Assembly (NCBI RefSeq): GCF_014195325.1
Contig: NZ_JACIBK010000002.1
Coordinates: 620,001-684,000 of the forward strand
Direction of reading: 5' to 3'
From: Rhizobium sp. BK650
Lineage (GTDB): Bacteria; Pseudomonadota; Alphaproteobacteria; Rhizobiales; Rhizobiaceae
Length of the DNA stretch: 64,000 bases
Below the pieces are notes generated by a model. That model did not search any database and was not told the DNA's origin. It saw only the letters and a program-made list of their open reading frames with translations. Positions 38,872-47,349 of this stretch are shown piece after piece. Positions within the stretch are counted from its first letter, which is position 1, and each line of letters starts with the position of its first letter. The translations under genes and the position numbers were made by a program.

Positions 38872-39876
38872 ATGTTGCGATTTCTCATCGGGCGCCTCGC
38901 AGTCCTGATACCGACCTTCCTCGGCGTTTCGCTCATCGCCTTCTCGTTCATCCGCCTGCTTCCCGGCGATCCCGTCATGCTGTTGTCGGGTGAACGAACG
39001 ATGGCACCGGAACGTCACGCCCAGATCATGCACGACCTCGGTTTCGACCGACCCATGTTTGTGCAGTATATCGATTATCTGGGAAAAGTGTTGCACGGCG
39101 ATCTCGGCACCTCGATCGTCACCAAACGCCCGGTTCTTGGCGAGTTCTTCACGCTCTTCCCGGCAACGCTCGAGCTTTCGCTCTGCGCCATCCTGTTGGC
39201 GATTCTTCTGGGTGTGCCGGCCGGCGTCTTCGCGGCCGTCAAGCGCGGGACCTGGTTCGACCAGAGCGTGATGGGTGTCGCTCTTATCGGCTATTCGATG
39301 CCGATCTTCTGGTGGGGCCTGCTGCTCATCATCTTTTTCTCCGGCTATCTCGGCTGGACGCCGGTCTCCGGCCGCATCTCGCTCATGTATTTCTTCAAGC
39401 CCGTCACCGGCTTCATGCTGATCGACAGTCTCTTGTCCGGCCAGAAGGGCGCCTTTGCCTCGGCCGTCAGCTATCTCATTTTGCCGACCGTTGTGCTTGC
39501 CACCATTCCTCTCGCGGTTATCGCCCGCCAGACGCGTTCGGCAATGCTTGAGGTGCTGGGTGAGGACTACGTGCGCACCGCCCGCTCCAAAGGTCTGGCA
39601 CCGTTGCGCGTCGTCGGCATTCATGCGCTCAGAAACGCCATGATCCCTGTCATCACCACGATCGGCCTGCAGGTCGGCGTGCTGCTCGCAGGCGCTATCC
39701 TGACCGAAACGATCTTCTCCTGGCCGGGCATCGGCAAGTGGATGGTCGATGCTGTCTTCAAGCGCGACTATGCAGTCGTCCAGGGCGGTCTTCTCTTGAT
39801 TGCCGGCATCATCATGCTGGTGAACCTGATTGTCGATCTGGCCTACGGCTTCATCAATCCGCGTATCAGACATTAG
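38872..39876 (+). CDS. dppB: Dipeptide ABC transporter permease
   Basis: Inner-membrane permease, 334 residues, with the N-terminal span of the DppB branch (MLRFLIGRLAVLIPTFLGVSL), a ~70-residue periplasmic loop and five further spans. The EAA region is GEDYVRTARSKGLAPLRVVG. Standard length. It starts 88 nt after dppA; dppC follows by 9 nt. Confidence 0.93.
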   Translation: MLRFLIGRLAVLIPTFLGVSLIAFSFIRLLPGDPVMLLSGERTMAPERHAQIMHDLGFDRPMFVQYIDYLGKVLHGDLGTSIVTKRPVLGEFFTLFPATLELSLCAILLAILLGVPAGVFAAVKRGTWFDQSVMGVALIGYSMPIFWWGLLLIIFFSGYLGWTPVSGRISLMYFFKPVTGFMLIDSLLSGQKGAFASAVSYLILPTVVLATIPLAVIARQTRSAMLEVLGEDYVRTARSKGLAPLRVVGIHALRNAMIPVITTIGLQVGVLLAGAILTETIFSWPGIGKWMVDAVFKRDYAVVQGGLLLIAGIIMLVNLIVDLAYGFINPRIRH

Positions 39877-39885
39877 GAGCGGCCC

Positions 39886-40776
39886 ATGAGCACGGTTACT
39901 GCCAAATCCGACCAGCCCTCCGCCCTCACGGAATTCTGGTACTACTTTTCGCGAAACAAGGGCGCCGTCATCGGCCTCTTCGTCTTCCTCATCATCCTCG
40001 TGATGGCGATCTTCGCGCCCCTCGTTTCACCGCATGCGCCGAACGAGCAGAACCGCGAACTTCTGCTCTCTGTCCCCTTCTGGATGGATGGCGGCAGCTT
40101 CTCCTATCCGCTCGGAACGGATGCTGTCGGTCGCGATATTTTCTCGCGCCTGATCTTCGGCGCGCGCTTCTCGCTGTTCATCGGTGTCGTGGTCGTCACG
40201 CTGTCGGTGTTTGCGGGCGTACTGATCGGCCTCGTTGCCGGTTATTTCCGTGGTCGCGTCGATATCGTCATCATGCGCCTCATGGATATCATCCTGGCCT
40301 TCCCTTCGCTGCTTCTGGCCCTCGTGCTCGTCGCGGTGCTGGGTCCCGGCCTGCTCAATGCCATGATCGCCATCTCGATCGTCAACCAGCCGCATTTCGT
40401 GCGCCTGACCCGCGCCGCCGTCATGAGCGAGCGTGAAAAGGAATATGTGGTGGCCTCCCGCGTTGCCGGTGCCGGTACCTTCCGTCTGATGTTCAAGACG
40501 ATCCTGCCGAACTGCCTTGGTCCGCTGATTGTCCAGGCAACGCTTGCCTTCTCTGCCGCGATCCTCGATGCCGCCGCCCTCGGCTTCCTCGGCATGGGCG
40601 CTCAGCCGCCGACACCTGAATGGGGTACGATGCTCGCCGAATCCCGCGAATTCATCCAGCGCGCCTGGTGGGTCGTAACATTTCCGGGTCTTGCGATTCT
40701 GATCACCGTTCTCGCCATCAACCTGATGGGCGATGGCCTGCGTGATGCGCTCGATCCCAAGATGAAGAGGTCCTGA
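39886..40776 (+). CDS. dppC: Dipeptide ABC transporter permease
   Basis: Second permease, 296 residues, with OppC-type N-terminal cytoplasmic segment and span (NKGAVIGLFVFLIILVMAIF), and PLGTDAVGRDIFSRLIFGARFSL in the first loop. The EAA loop is KEYVVASRVAGAGTFRLMFKT. Separated by 1 nt from dppD. Confidence 0.93.
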   Translation: MSTVTAKSDQPSALTEFWYYFSRNKGAVIGLFVFLIILVMAIFAPLVSPHAPNEQNRELLLSVPFWMDGGSFSYPLGTDAVGRDIFSRLIFGARFSLFIGVVVVTLSVFAGVLIGLVAGYFRGRVDIVIMRLMDIILAFPSLLLALVLVAVLGPGLLNAMIAISIVNQPHFVRLTRAAVMSEREKEYVVASRVAGAGTFRLMFKTILPNCLGPLIVQATLAFSAAILDAAALGFLGMGAQPPTPEWGTMLAESREFIQRAWWVVTFPGLAILITVLAINLMGDGLRDALDPKMKRS

Positions 40777-40777
40777 G

Positions 40778-41629
40778 ATGGCGCTTCTCGAAATTGAAAA
40801 TCTCGTCGTCGAGTTCCAGACGTCGACAGGCCCTTTCCGCGCCGTCGACGGCGTTTCGCTGAAGGTCGATGCCGGCGAAGTTCTGGCGATCGTCGGGGAA
40901 TCCGGCTCCGGCAAATCGGTCTCGATGCTGGCTGCCATGGGCCTTCTGCCCTGGACGGCGAAAGTGACGGCGGACAAGATGATCTTTGACGGCCAGAACT
41001 TGCTCGGCATGTCCGGCGCCAAGCGGCGCGAAATCATCGGCAAGGATATGTCGATGATCTTCCAGGAGCCGATCGCCAGCCTCAATCCCTGCTTCACCGT
41101 CGGCTTCCAGATCGAGGAAGTGCTGAGAATCCATCTGGGCCTCGGCAAGGCGGAGCGTCGCAAGCGCGCGATCGAGCTGTTCCAGGCGGTCGGCATCCCT
41201 GATCCGGCCGAGCGGCTCAACCACTTCCCGCATCAGATGTCGGGCGGCCAGTGCCAGCGCGTCATGATCGCCATTGCGATTGCCTGCAATCCGAAGCTGC
41301 TGATCGCCGACGAGCCTACCACCGCGCTCGACGTGACGATCCAGAAGCAGATCCTCGATCTGCTGATGCGCCTGCAGACGGAGCATCGCATGGGCCTGAT
41401 CATGATCACGCACAATATGGGCGTGGTCGCGGAAACGGCCGACCGGGTGATCGTCCAGTACAAGGGCCGCAAGATGGAGGAAGCCGACGTGCTCTCGCTC
41501 TTCGAGTCCCCGAAGAGCGATTATACCCGCGCCCTGCTCGCCGCCCTCCCGGAGAATGCGACGGGTGACCGGCTGCCGACCATTGGCGAACTTTTCAATC
41601 CGAACAAGACTGTGGAGGGAGCGGCCTGA
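40778..41629 (+). CDS. dppD: Dipeptide ABC transporter ATPase
   Basis: ABC ATPase, 283 residues: Walker [11 protein letters not shown] (~residue 39), signature [16 protein letters not shown] and Walker [13 protein letters not shown]. The C-terminal ~35 residues are short of the iron-sulfur cysteine cluster found in some DppD/OppD proteins. Its stop overlaps the dppF start by one base (TGATG). Confidence 0.93.
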   Translation: MALLEIENLVVEFQTSTGPFRAVDGVSLKVDAGEVLAIVGESGSGKSVSMLAAMGLLPWTAKVTADKMIFDGQNLLGMSGAKRREIIGKDMSMIFQEPIASLNPCFTVGFQIEEVLRIHLGLGKAERRKRAIELFQAVGIPDPAERLNHFPHQMSGGQCQRVMIAIAIACNPKLLIADEPTTALDVTIQKQILDLLMRLQTEHRMGLIMITHNMGVVAETADRVIVQYKGRKMEEADVLSLFESPKSDYTRALLAALPENATGDRLPTIGELFNPNKTVEGAA

Positions 41630-42471
41630 TGACGCCAGTCCTCGAAGGAAAGAATATCGTCCGCGACTATTATCTGCCGGGCGGCATGTTCAAGAAGGCG
41701 AGAACGGTTCATGCCGTCAAGGGCGTGAGCTTCTCCGTCGAGCAGGGCAAGACGCTCGCGATTGTCGGCGAAAGCGGCTGCGGCAAGTCGACGCTTGCCC
41801 GTATCGTTACGATGATCGACCCCGCCACCTCGGGCGAACTCTTCATCGACGGCAAGAAAGTCGATATCTTCAAAGGCGATCTGACGCCGGAAATCCGCCG
41901 CAAGGTGCAGATCGTCTTCCAGAACCCTTATGGATCGCTGAACCCGCGCAAGAAGATCGGCGACATCCTGATGGAGCCGTTGATCATCAACACCAATACG
42001 CCGGCTGCCGAGCGGCGCGACCTGGCGATGGCGATGCTGCGCAAGGTCGGCCTGCAGGACGTTCACTTCAACCGCTTTCCGCACATGTTCTCGGGCGGCC
42101 AGCGCCAGCGCATTGCCATTGCCCGTGCGCTGATGCTGAATCCGCGGTTGCTGGTTCTCGACGAACCGGTCTCCGCGCTCGACCTGTCTGTACAGGCACA
42201 GGTGCTCAACCTGCTCGCCGACCTGCAGGACGAACTGAACCTGACCTATGTCTTCATCAGCCACGACCTTTCGGTTGTCCGCTATATGGCAGACGAGGTG
42301 ATGGTCATGTATTTCGGTGAGGCGGTCGAATACGGCACGCGGGAGCAGGTTTTCAACGACCCGCAGCACAATTATACAAAGACCCTGTTTGCAGCGACGC
42401 CGCGCGCGGATGTCGATACCATCAGGGCGCGTCTTGCACGCAAGAATGCTGCCCTGCCTGCGGCTTCATAA
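41629..42471 (+). CDS. dppF: Dipeptide ABC transporter ATPase
   Basis: Partner ATPase, 280 residues: Walker A GESGCGKSTLARIV, signature FSGGQRQRIAIARALM, Walker B LLVLDEPVSALDLSVQAQ. Ends with the OppF-type tail (GTREQVFNDPQHNYTKTLFAATPR). Last transporter gene; gntK follows by 41 nt and could be cotranscribed. Confidence 0.93.
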   Translation: MTPVLEGKNIVRDYYLPGGMFKKARTVHAVKGVSFSVEQGKTLAIVGESGCGKSTLARIVTMIDPATSGELFIDGKKVDIFKGDLTPEIRRKVQIVFQNPYGSLNPRKKIGDILMEPLIINTNTPAAERRDLAMAMLRKVGLQDVHFNRFPHMFSGGQRQRIAIARALMLNPRLLVLDEPVSALDLSVQAQVLNLLADLQDELNLTYVFISHDLSVVRYMADEVMVMYFGEAVEYGTREQVFNDPQHNYTKTLFAATPRADVDTIRARLARKNAALPAAS

Positions 42472-42512
42472 ACCCGTAGGCATCCACGCCGCAACGATGA
42501 GCGAGATCAGCG

Positions 42513-43049
42513 ATGACCGAGAATAACGGAGCCCTCCATGCAATCATCGTCATGGGCGTCAGCGGTTCCGGCAAATCTTCGATCGGCGAAAAGATAGCGG
42601 CAGGCCTCGGCCTGCCGTTCGCCGAGGGCGATGCGCTGCATCCCGCTTCCAACGTCGAAAAAATGTCGAAAGGCATTCCGCTGACCGACGAGGACCGGAT
42701 GCCCTGGCTCGACCGGATCGGCGAGATGATGAAGGCATCGCTTGCCAAGGGCGAGGGCATCGTCGTTTCCTGCTCGGCGCTGAAGCGCATATACCGCGAC
42801 CGCTTGCGGGCGGCAGCTGGCGGCAACCTCTATTTCGTCTATCTCGAAGGCTCGAAAGAACTGCTGACGGACCGCATGGCGCACCGCAAGGGCCACTTCA
42901 TGCCCACCTCGCTGCTCGAAAGCCAGCTGCAGACGCTGGAAGTACCGACAGGCGAAAAGGGCGTCGTCACGGTAGACATTGACGCCACGATCGCGGCCAT
43001 CGCGGCGGAAGCCCTGAAGGCTCTCGCCGCACTCGGCGTCACGGGTTGA
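42513..43049 (+). CDS. gntK: Gluconokinase
   Basis: Phosphorylates gluconate to 6-phosphogluconate, feeding Entner-Doudoroff. The 178-residue protein has P-loop GVSGSGKSS (residues 15-23) and the diagnostic FAEGDALHPASNVEKMSKGIPLTDEDRMPWL, then SCSALKRIYRDRLR. Its 3' end overlaps the convergent oxidase gene by 11 nt. Confidence 0.95.
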   Translation: MTENNGALHAIIVMGVSGSGKSSIGEKIAAGLGLPFAEGDALHPASNVEKMSKGIPLTDEDRMPWLDRIGEMMKASLAKGEGIVVSCSALKRIYRDRLRAAAGGNLYFVYLEGSKELLTDRMAHRKGHFMPTSLLESQLQTLEVPTGEKGVVTVDIDATIAAIAAEALKALAALGVTG

Positions 43050-44286
43050 ACCTGTTCGGCGAATAGGCTGAGATATTGATGAAAGGCGTCTCGCCGGTCA
43101 TCAATTCCGCCAGCACTCGTCCCGTCACCGGCCCAAGCGTCAGCCCGTGATGGGCATGGCCGAAGGCAAACCACAGGCCCTGATGGCGCGGCGCCTTGCC
43201 GATGATGGGCATCATATCAGGGGTGCAGGGGCGGGCGCCCATCCACGGCTCCGGATCCAGTCTTTCACCTAATGGGAATATCGTGCGTGCCACGGCTTCG
43301 GCCCTGTCAAGCTGCACCGGCGTTTTCGGTGCGTCGAGCGCTGCGAATTCCGCCCCTGTCGTCAGGCGCACGCCCTTGTTCATCGGAGCGAGGAAATAGC
43401 CGCGCTCCGAGTCGAGTGTCCAGTTGTTGAGCACCGCGTTGCCCTTGACACTGTAATGCATGTGATAGCCGCGCTTGACTCCGAGCGGGAAGGAATAGCC
43501 GAGGCGGCGCGTCGCGACCGCCGCCCAAGGCCCGAGCGCCAGCACCGCGTCGTCTGCCTCCAGCGAACCTTCCGCCGTCATGATCTTCCAGCCGGAGCCG
43601 GCCTGGCCGAGCGAAGCCGCATCCCCGGTGACGAAACGGCCGCCGAGGCTTTCGAAATAGCTGCGGTAGGCGCGCGTCAGCGCATGCGGATCGAGAACCG
43701 ACCAGGGGTCGATCCAGCGCAGACCGCCGACGAAATCGCCCGTAATATTTGGTTCCACACGGGCAATATCGGATGAGGTCAGGCTCTCGTATCCGACGCC
43801 GAACTGGTCCTTCCAGTGAGCGGCTTCCGCAAAGGCTTCGTCGCGCTTGGCTTCCGTACGGAAGATCTTCATCCAGCCGTCTTTGCGGATCAGCGCTTCG
43901 GCATGCGATGCCTCGATCAGGTCTTTGTGCTCAATGATCGAATTCTCGATCAGCGGCGCATAGGCTTTAGTGATCATCTCATGCCGCTTCGGATTGGAAT
44001 TCCACCAGTAGCGGGCAAGGAAGGCGAGCTGGCTCGGCAATGCCTTCAGGTGATAATGCGCATCGATGCGGTTGTTCAGCGCATAGCGCAGCAGCAGGCC
44101 GAGCTGCTGGGGGAAACCGTAGGGCATGACGCCTTCGCGCTGGATCAGACCGGCATTGCCAAAGGAGGTTTCGTTGCCCGGTTCCTTGCGATCGATGAGA
44201 GTCACCTGCCGACCGCGACGTTGAAGATGAATGGCCGTCGAAACCCCGACGATACCGGCACCGAGCACGATTGCGTTTTTCGTCAT
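43039..44286 (-). CDS. DadA-like FAD-dependent amino-acid oxidase/dehydrogenase
   Basis: A 415-residue DAO-family flavoprotein with FAD motif AIVLGAGIVGVSTAIHLQRR at the N-terminus, and NETSFGNAGLIQREGVMPY, typical of D-amino-acid dehydrogenase small-subunit-like proteins. The C-terminal GHAHHGLTLGPVTGR closes the flavin site. Start at MTKNAIVLG (44286), with AGGGG close upstream; 44346 adds an unlikely leader. No dadX-type racemase nearby. D-amino acid or proline-type substrates are possible. Confidence 0.85.
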   Translation of the reverse strand: MTKNAIVLGAGIVGVSTAIHLQRRGRQVTLIDRKEPGNETSFGNAGLIQREGVMPYGFPQQLGLLLRYALNNRIDAHYHLKALPSQLAFLARYWWNSNPKRHEMITKAYAPLIENSIIEHKDLIEASHAEALIRKDGWMKIFRTEAKRDEAFAEAAHWKDQFGVGYESLTSSDIARVEPNITGDFVGGLRWIDPWSVLDPHALTRAYRSYFESLGGRFVTGDAASLGQAGSGWKIMTAEGSLEADDAVLALGPWAAVATRRLGYSFPLGVKRGYHMHYSVKGNAVLNNWTLDSERGYFLAPMNKGVRLTTGAEFAALDAPKTPVQLDRAEAVARTIFPLGERLDPEPWMGARPCTPDMMPIIGKAPRHQGLWFAFGHAHHGLTLGPVTGRVLAELMTGETPFINISAYSPNRFNP

Positions 44287-44361
44287 TTTCCCCTGCATTC
44301 CGCTGTATTTGAGGCCTAAAATGCCCATCTCAATGCTGCGGCGCAAACGAAAAATTGCATT

Positions 44362-44865
44362 TCATTTCAAAATCATTGCGCTTTTCAGCGCGGCATTTTC
44401 GGCCCTGATACGGATCGTCAGCATGGCGGCATTGAGGAGCGAAAAGACGAGCGCGTAAAACGGCATGCCGAAGGCGAGCGGCAGCGTGGCGATCTCGGCT
44501 GTCACGATCATGTAGTTCGGATGTTTGAAGAAGCGGTAGGGGCCGCCTTCGATGAGCGGCGCACCGGGCAGGATGATGATGCGCGTCGTCCAGCGCTCTC
44601 CGAGCGTCGCCAGCACCCAGAGCCGCAGCACCTGCAGCAGCATGAAGAGGCCGAACCAGAAGAGCTGGATCGGCTGGCCCGTCGCCAGCACCCAGAGCCC
44701 GATGAGCCAGGCCGTATGGAGCGCTACGATGTAGGGGTAATGATCGGGCGCGATCTCACACGCGCCCTTCGCTAAAAGCGCCATCGTGTTGCGACGCGCG
44801 ATGACCAGTTCGGCGAGCCGCTGCGCAGTCACGAAAGTCAGCAGAGCGATGGAAGGCCACATCAT
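44362..44865 (-). CDS. ICMT-family membrane methyltransferase paired with a type III PKS
   Basis: A 167-residue membrane protein with about 4-5 spans and the isoprenylcysteine carboxyl methyltransferase signature GPYRFFKHPNYMIVTAEI (residues ~107-124), which binds S-adenosylmethionine. Bacterial members next to type III polyketide synthases (SrsB, BpsB/YpbQ) O-methylate alkylpyrones or alkylresorcinols. Its ATGATG start overlaps the PKS stop by 4 nt, so the pair is translationally coupled. Function inferred from that pairing. Confidence 0.85.
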   Translation of the reverse strand: MMWPSIALLTFVTAQRLAELVIARRNTMALLAKGACEIAPDHYPYIVALHTAWLIGLWVLATGQPIQLFWFGLFMLLQVLRLWVLATLGERWTTRIIILPGAPLIEGGPYRFFKHPNYMIVTAEIATLPLAFGMPFYALVFSLLNAAMLTIRIRAENAALKSAMILK

Positions 44866-45914
44866 GCGATCCTCCGCAATGTCACGCAGCTTGCCGTAAA
44901 GCCCGGCCCCATGGCGATCATCGCCGCCCGGTCCGGCAATCCTCTGCGAATGGCTCGTTCAAGAACGAAGAGCACTGTCGGCGAGGACATATTGCCGTAT
45001 TCGGCAAGCACCGATCGTTCGATGTCGAGGGTATCGGGCGCCATGGAAAGCGCGCTCTCCATCGCCACCACCACCTTCATGCCGCCGGGGTGGCAAATGA
45101 AGCGGTCGATATTATCGCGCGTGAGGCCGGCACGCGCCAGAATGCCGTCTATCGCCGGGCCGAGCTCCTTTTCCGCGAAAGGCGGCAGCGATTGCGCCAG
45201 CAGGATACCGAAGCCGGTATCGTCGATCTTCCAGCCCATAATATCGAGCGTATCCGGAAACAGGTGATCGCCGGCAGATTCCACCTCCGCCAGGCCACCT
45301 TCGCCTGATCGCAGCACGCAGGCAGCAGCCCCGTCACCAAAAAGGGCGGTGGCGATAATGTTCGGTTTGGTCAATTCATCGAGCCGGAAGGCCAGTGTGC
45401 AAAGCTCGATGGTGACAAAGAGCACCACTGAGCCCGGCCGGCTGCGCGCCAGCCGCGAGGCGATGCCGAAGCCGGAAACGCCGGCGGCGCAGCCAAGCCC
45501 GAAGACGGGGACGCGCTCGATATCCGCACGAAATCCAAGCAGACCCGCAAGCCGCGCATCGAGGCTCGGCGTGGTGATGCCGGTCGAGGAAACCGTTACG
45601 ATGCAATCGATCTGATCCGCCGTCAGACCGGCCTGGTCGAGCGCGCGCGTTGCTGTCTCGACAAACAGGCAAGACGCGACCTCCTCATAGGCCTCCATCC
45701 TGTCCTGCCAGCCATGCATCTCTTCAAACCAGGAAAGCGGACGTGCGGCATGACGCTTTTCGATGCCGGCATTCTCAAAGACGGGTGCCAGGTGGCGGAA
45801 TTCCTTGAAGCGATGGGCAAACAGGCGGGCGGAAGCCTCGGCAGCCTGGCGCTGAGAGATGATATGTTCAGGCACGGCGGTGACGAGACTTAAGAGTCTG
45901 ACGGATTGCAACAC
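44862..45914 (-). CDS. Type III polyketide synthase (chalcone-synthase-like)
   Basis: A homodimeric ketosynthase that extends a fatty acyl-CoA with malonyl-CoA to alkylpyrones or alkylresorcinols. The catalytic triad is visible: Cys142 in VFGLGCAAG, His275 in ICHPGG and Asn308 in EYGNMSSPT. I start at GTG 45914 (350 aa), with AAGGAG upstream, rather than the in-frame ATG at 45986. It has the FGDGAAACV segment normal to the family. Operon with the ICMT-family methyltransferase. Upstream it shares a promoter motif with the divergent TPR-ECF-anti-sigma set. Product unknown. Confidence 0.92.
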   Translation of the reverse strand: MLQSVRLLSLVTAVPEHIISQRQAAEASARLFAHRFKEFRHLAPVFENAGIEKRHAARPLSWFEEMHGWQDRMEAYEEVASCLFVETATRALDQAGLTADQIDCIVTVSSTGITTPSLDARLAGLLGFRADIERVPVFGLGCAAGVSGFGIASRLARSRPGSVVLFVTIELCTLAFRLDELTKPNIIATALFGDGAAACVLRSGEGGLAEVESAGDHLFPDTLDIMGWKIDDTGFGILLAQSLPPFAEKELGPAIDGILARAGLTRDNIDRFICHPGGMKVVVAMESALSMAPDTLDIERSVLAEYGNMSSPTVLFVLERAIRRGLPDRAAMIAMGPGFTASCVTLRRIA

Positions 45915-45951
45915 AATATTCTCCTTGTCGTTCCCGGCGGAACAAGCGGAA

Positions 45952-45977
45952 AACACGCTGGCTGCCGAGTTTATTCG
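45952..45977 (-). promoter_or_regulatory. Putative ECF-sigma promoter for the PKS operon
   Basis: On the reverse strand CGAATAAA (45977-45970), 13 bp, GTGTT (45956-45952), 37 bp before the GTG start. Same motif and same spacing as the divergent promoter at 46025. Motif match is seen; sigma recognition is inferred. Confidence 0.7.
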
Positions 45978-46024
45978 ACTCGGCACTTTTCACGAAGCCG
46001 TGACCGGAAAAATTCAAAAGCCTC

Positions 46025-46050
46025 CGAATAAAGTTGTCGGCAGCGGTGTT
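46025..46050 (+). promoter_or_regulatory. Putative ECF-sigma promoter for the TPR-ECF-anti-sigma operon
   Basis: CGAATAAA (46025-46032), 13 bp, GTGTT (46046-46050), 36 bp before ATG 46087. Identical architecture to the divergent site at 45952-45977, consistent with autoregulation by the ECF factor downstream. Confidence 0.7.
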
Positions 46051-46086
46051 CACTCCTCGCAACGTCATTTTCCGAGGAGTTATCTC

Positions 46087-46638
46087 ATGACGATCAAGCC
46101 CATGATGACGAAAACTGTCCGCATTGCGTCCCTCCTGCTCGGCGGCTGCATTGCCGCGTCCGTCTTTTCCGGCCCCGTCTTCGCGATCGGCGACGACAGC
46201 AGCACCATGCCGGTCTGCAAGAAGGGCGAGATCTACGACAAGAAGGCAAAGAAATGCGTCAAGCAGCAGAGCGCCAACGTAACGGACGAGAACCGCACCG
46301 ATTACGCCTACTCGCTAGCCAAGGCCGGACGCTATGAAGAAGCGCTCGCCATGCTCGACACCGTCAAGGATCAGAACAATGCCGAATGGCTGAATTATCG
46401 CGGTTATGCGACCCGCAAACTCGGCCGCACGGATGAAGGTATTTCCTACTACCTGCAGTCGGTGAAGCTCGATCCGCAATATGCCAAGGTCCGCGAATAT
46501 CTCGGCGAAGCCTATGTCATCAAGGGTGAACTCGATCTCGCGAAAGAGCAACTGACGACGATCAAGGCGATCTGCGGCACCGGTTGCGAGGAATATCAGG
46601 ACCTCAACGCCGCCATTCTTGATCCGTCGAAAATCTAG
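46087..46638 (+). CDS. Exported TPR-repeat protein
   Basis: A 183-residue protein with a signal peptide (residues ~1-31, cut near GPVFA), a short Cys-pair segment (PVCKKGEIYDKKAKKCVKQ), then TPR repeats at ~residues 75-180 (DYAYSLAKAGRYEEALAMLD, AKVREYLGEAYVIKGELDLA). Periplasmic. Start ATG 46087 follows GAGGAG. Its TAG stop is the first bases of a RIME-like element. Likely first gene of an operon with the ECF factor. Partner unknown. Confidence 0.85.
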   Translation: MTIKPMMTKTVRIASLLLGGCIAASVFSGPVFAIGDDSSTMPVCKKGEIYDKKAKKCVKQQSANVTDENRTDYAYSLAKAGRYEEALAMLDTVKDQNNAEWLNYRGYATRKLGRTDEGISYYLQSVKLDPQYAKVREYLGEAYVIKGELDLAKEQLTTIKAICGTGCEEYQDLNAAILDPSKI

Positions 46639-46687
46639 AGCAATTTCAGCAAAAGTGTGCAGCGGTTTTGCGTCCGCAAATTGCGTA
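46637..46687 (+). repeat. RIME-like repeat, family 2
   Basis: AGAGCAATTTCAGCAAAAGT ... GCAAATTGCGTAA; begins inside the TAG stop of the TPR gene and fills the gap before the ECF gene. Confidence 0.85.
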
Positions 46688-46743
46688 AAGCAAAGTTGCA
46701 CCGAGGCAGGAGAGAGGCAAGGTTGATTGAAGGCTATTCCCCG

Positions 46744-47349
46744 ATGCCGGTCGCACGCACCACATTTCCTGCCTATAGTCGCGCCAGAACGGAATCGCCG
46801 GCCCCACCGGCGGTTCCGAAACAGCCGATACACGCGGAGGCGGTCATCGCGAGTGCAGTGGATATCAGGAGCGGCCTGACGGAGCATCTTGCCCGCCTGT
46901 GGCGCTATGGCTTCGTCCTTTCCCATCAGCGCGACGTGGCCGATGATCTCGTGCAGGCGACCTGCGTTCGCGCGCTGGAGCGGGTCGATCAGTTCGTCGC
47001 CGGGACACGGCTCGATCGCTGGCTGTTTTCTATTCTGCATTCGATCTGGCTGAATGAAATCCGCGCCCGCCGCGTCCGCCAGGGGCAAGGCTTCGTCGAT
47101 GCCGACGAGACACTCACCTTCGACGGCGCCCGCGATACCGAAACGCATGTCATGGCAAACCAGGTTTTGAAACAAGTGAATGCGCTGCCGGAGGCGCAGC
47201 GATCGGCGGTTTTCCTCGCCTATGTCGAAGGACTTTCCTATCGCGAGGTCGCTGCCATACTGGATGTTCCGATCGGCACCGTGATGAGCCGGCTGGCAGC
47301 TGCCCGCGCGAAGCTCTCGGAGATCGCATCGGCAGGGGGATTCGAATGA
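46744..47349 (+). CDS. ECF-family RNA polymerase sigma factor
   Basis: A 201-residue ECF sigma factor. Region 2 is at residues ~35-100 (RDVADDLVQATCVRALERVD, DRWLFSILHSIWLNEIRAR), region 4 at ~130-190 (LPEAQRSAVFLAYVEGLSYR, LDVPIGTVMSRLAAARAKL). ATG 46744 used; TTG 46723 has a better ribosome site (AGGAGAG, 9 nt) and would add 7 residues. ATGA overlap with the anti-sigma gene. Probably directs the paired promoters at 45952-46050. Confidence 0.9.
   Translation: MPVARTTFPAYSRARTESPAPPAVPKQPIHAEAVIASAVDIRSGLTEHLARLWRYGFVLSHQRDVADDLVQATCVRALERVDQFVAGTRLDRWLFSILHSIWLNEIRARRVRQGQGFVDADETLTFDGARDTETHVMANQVLKQVNALPEAQRSAVFLAYVEGLSYREVAAILDVPIGTVMSRLAAARAKLSEIASAGGFE

Noticed and set aside
37255..39873. 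872-codon reverse-strand ORF over dppA-dppB
   Set aside because: Antisense shadow in GC-rich sequence. The forward frames have clear SBP and permease families.
46657..46743. Longer N-terminus for the ECF factor beginning at GTG 46657
   Set aside because: That start lies within the RIME-like repeat and gives a non-family leader.
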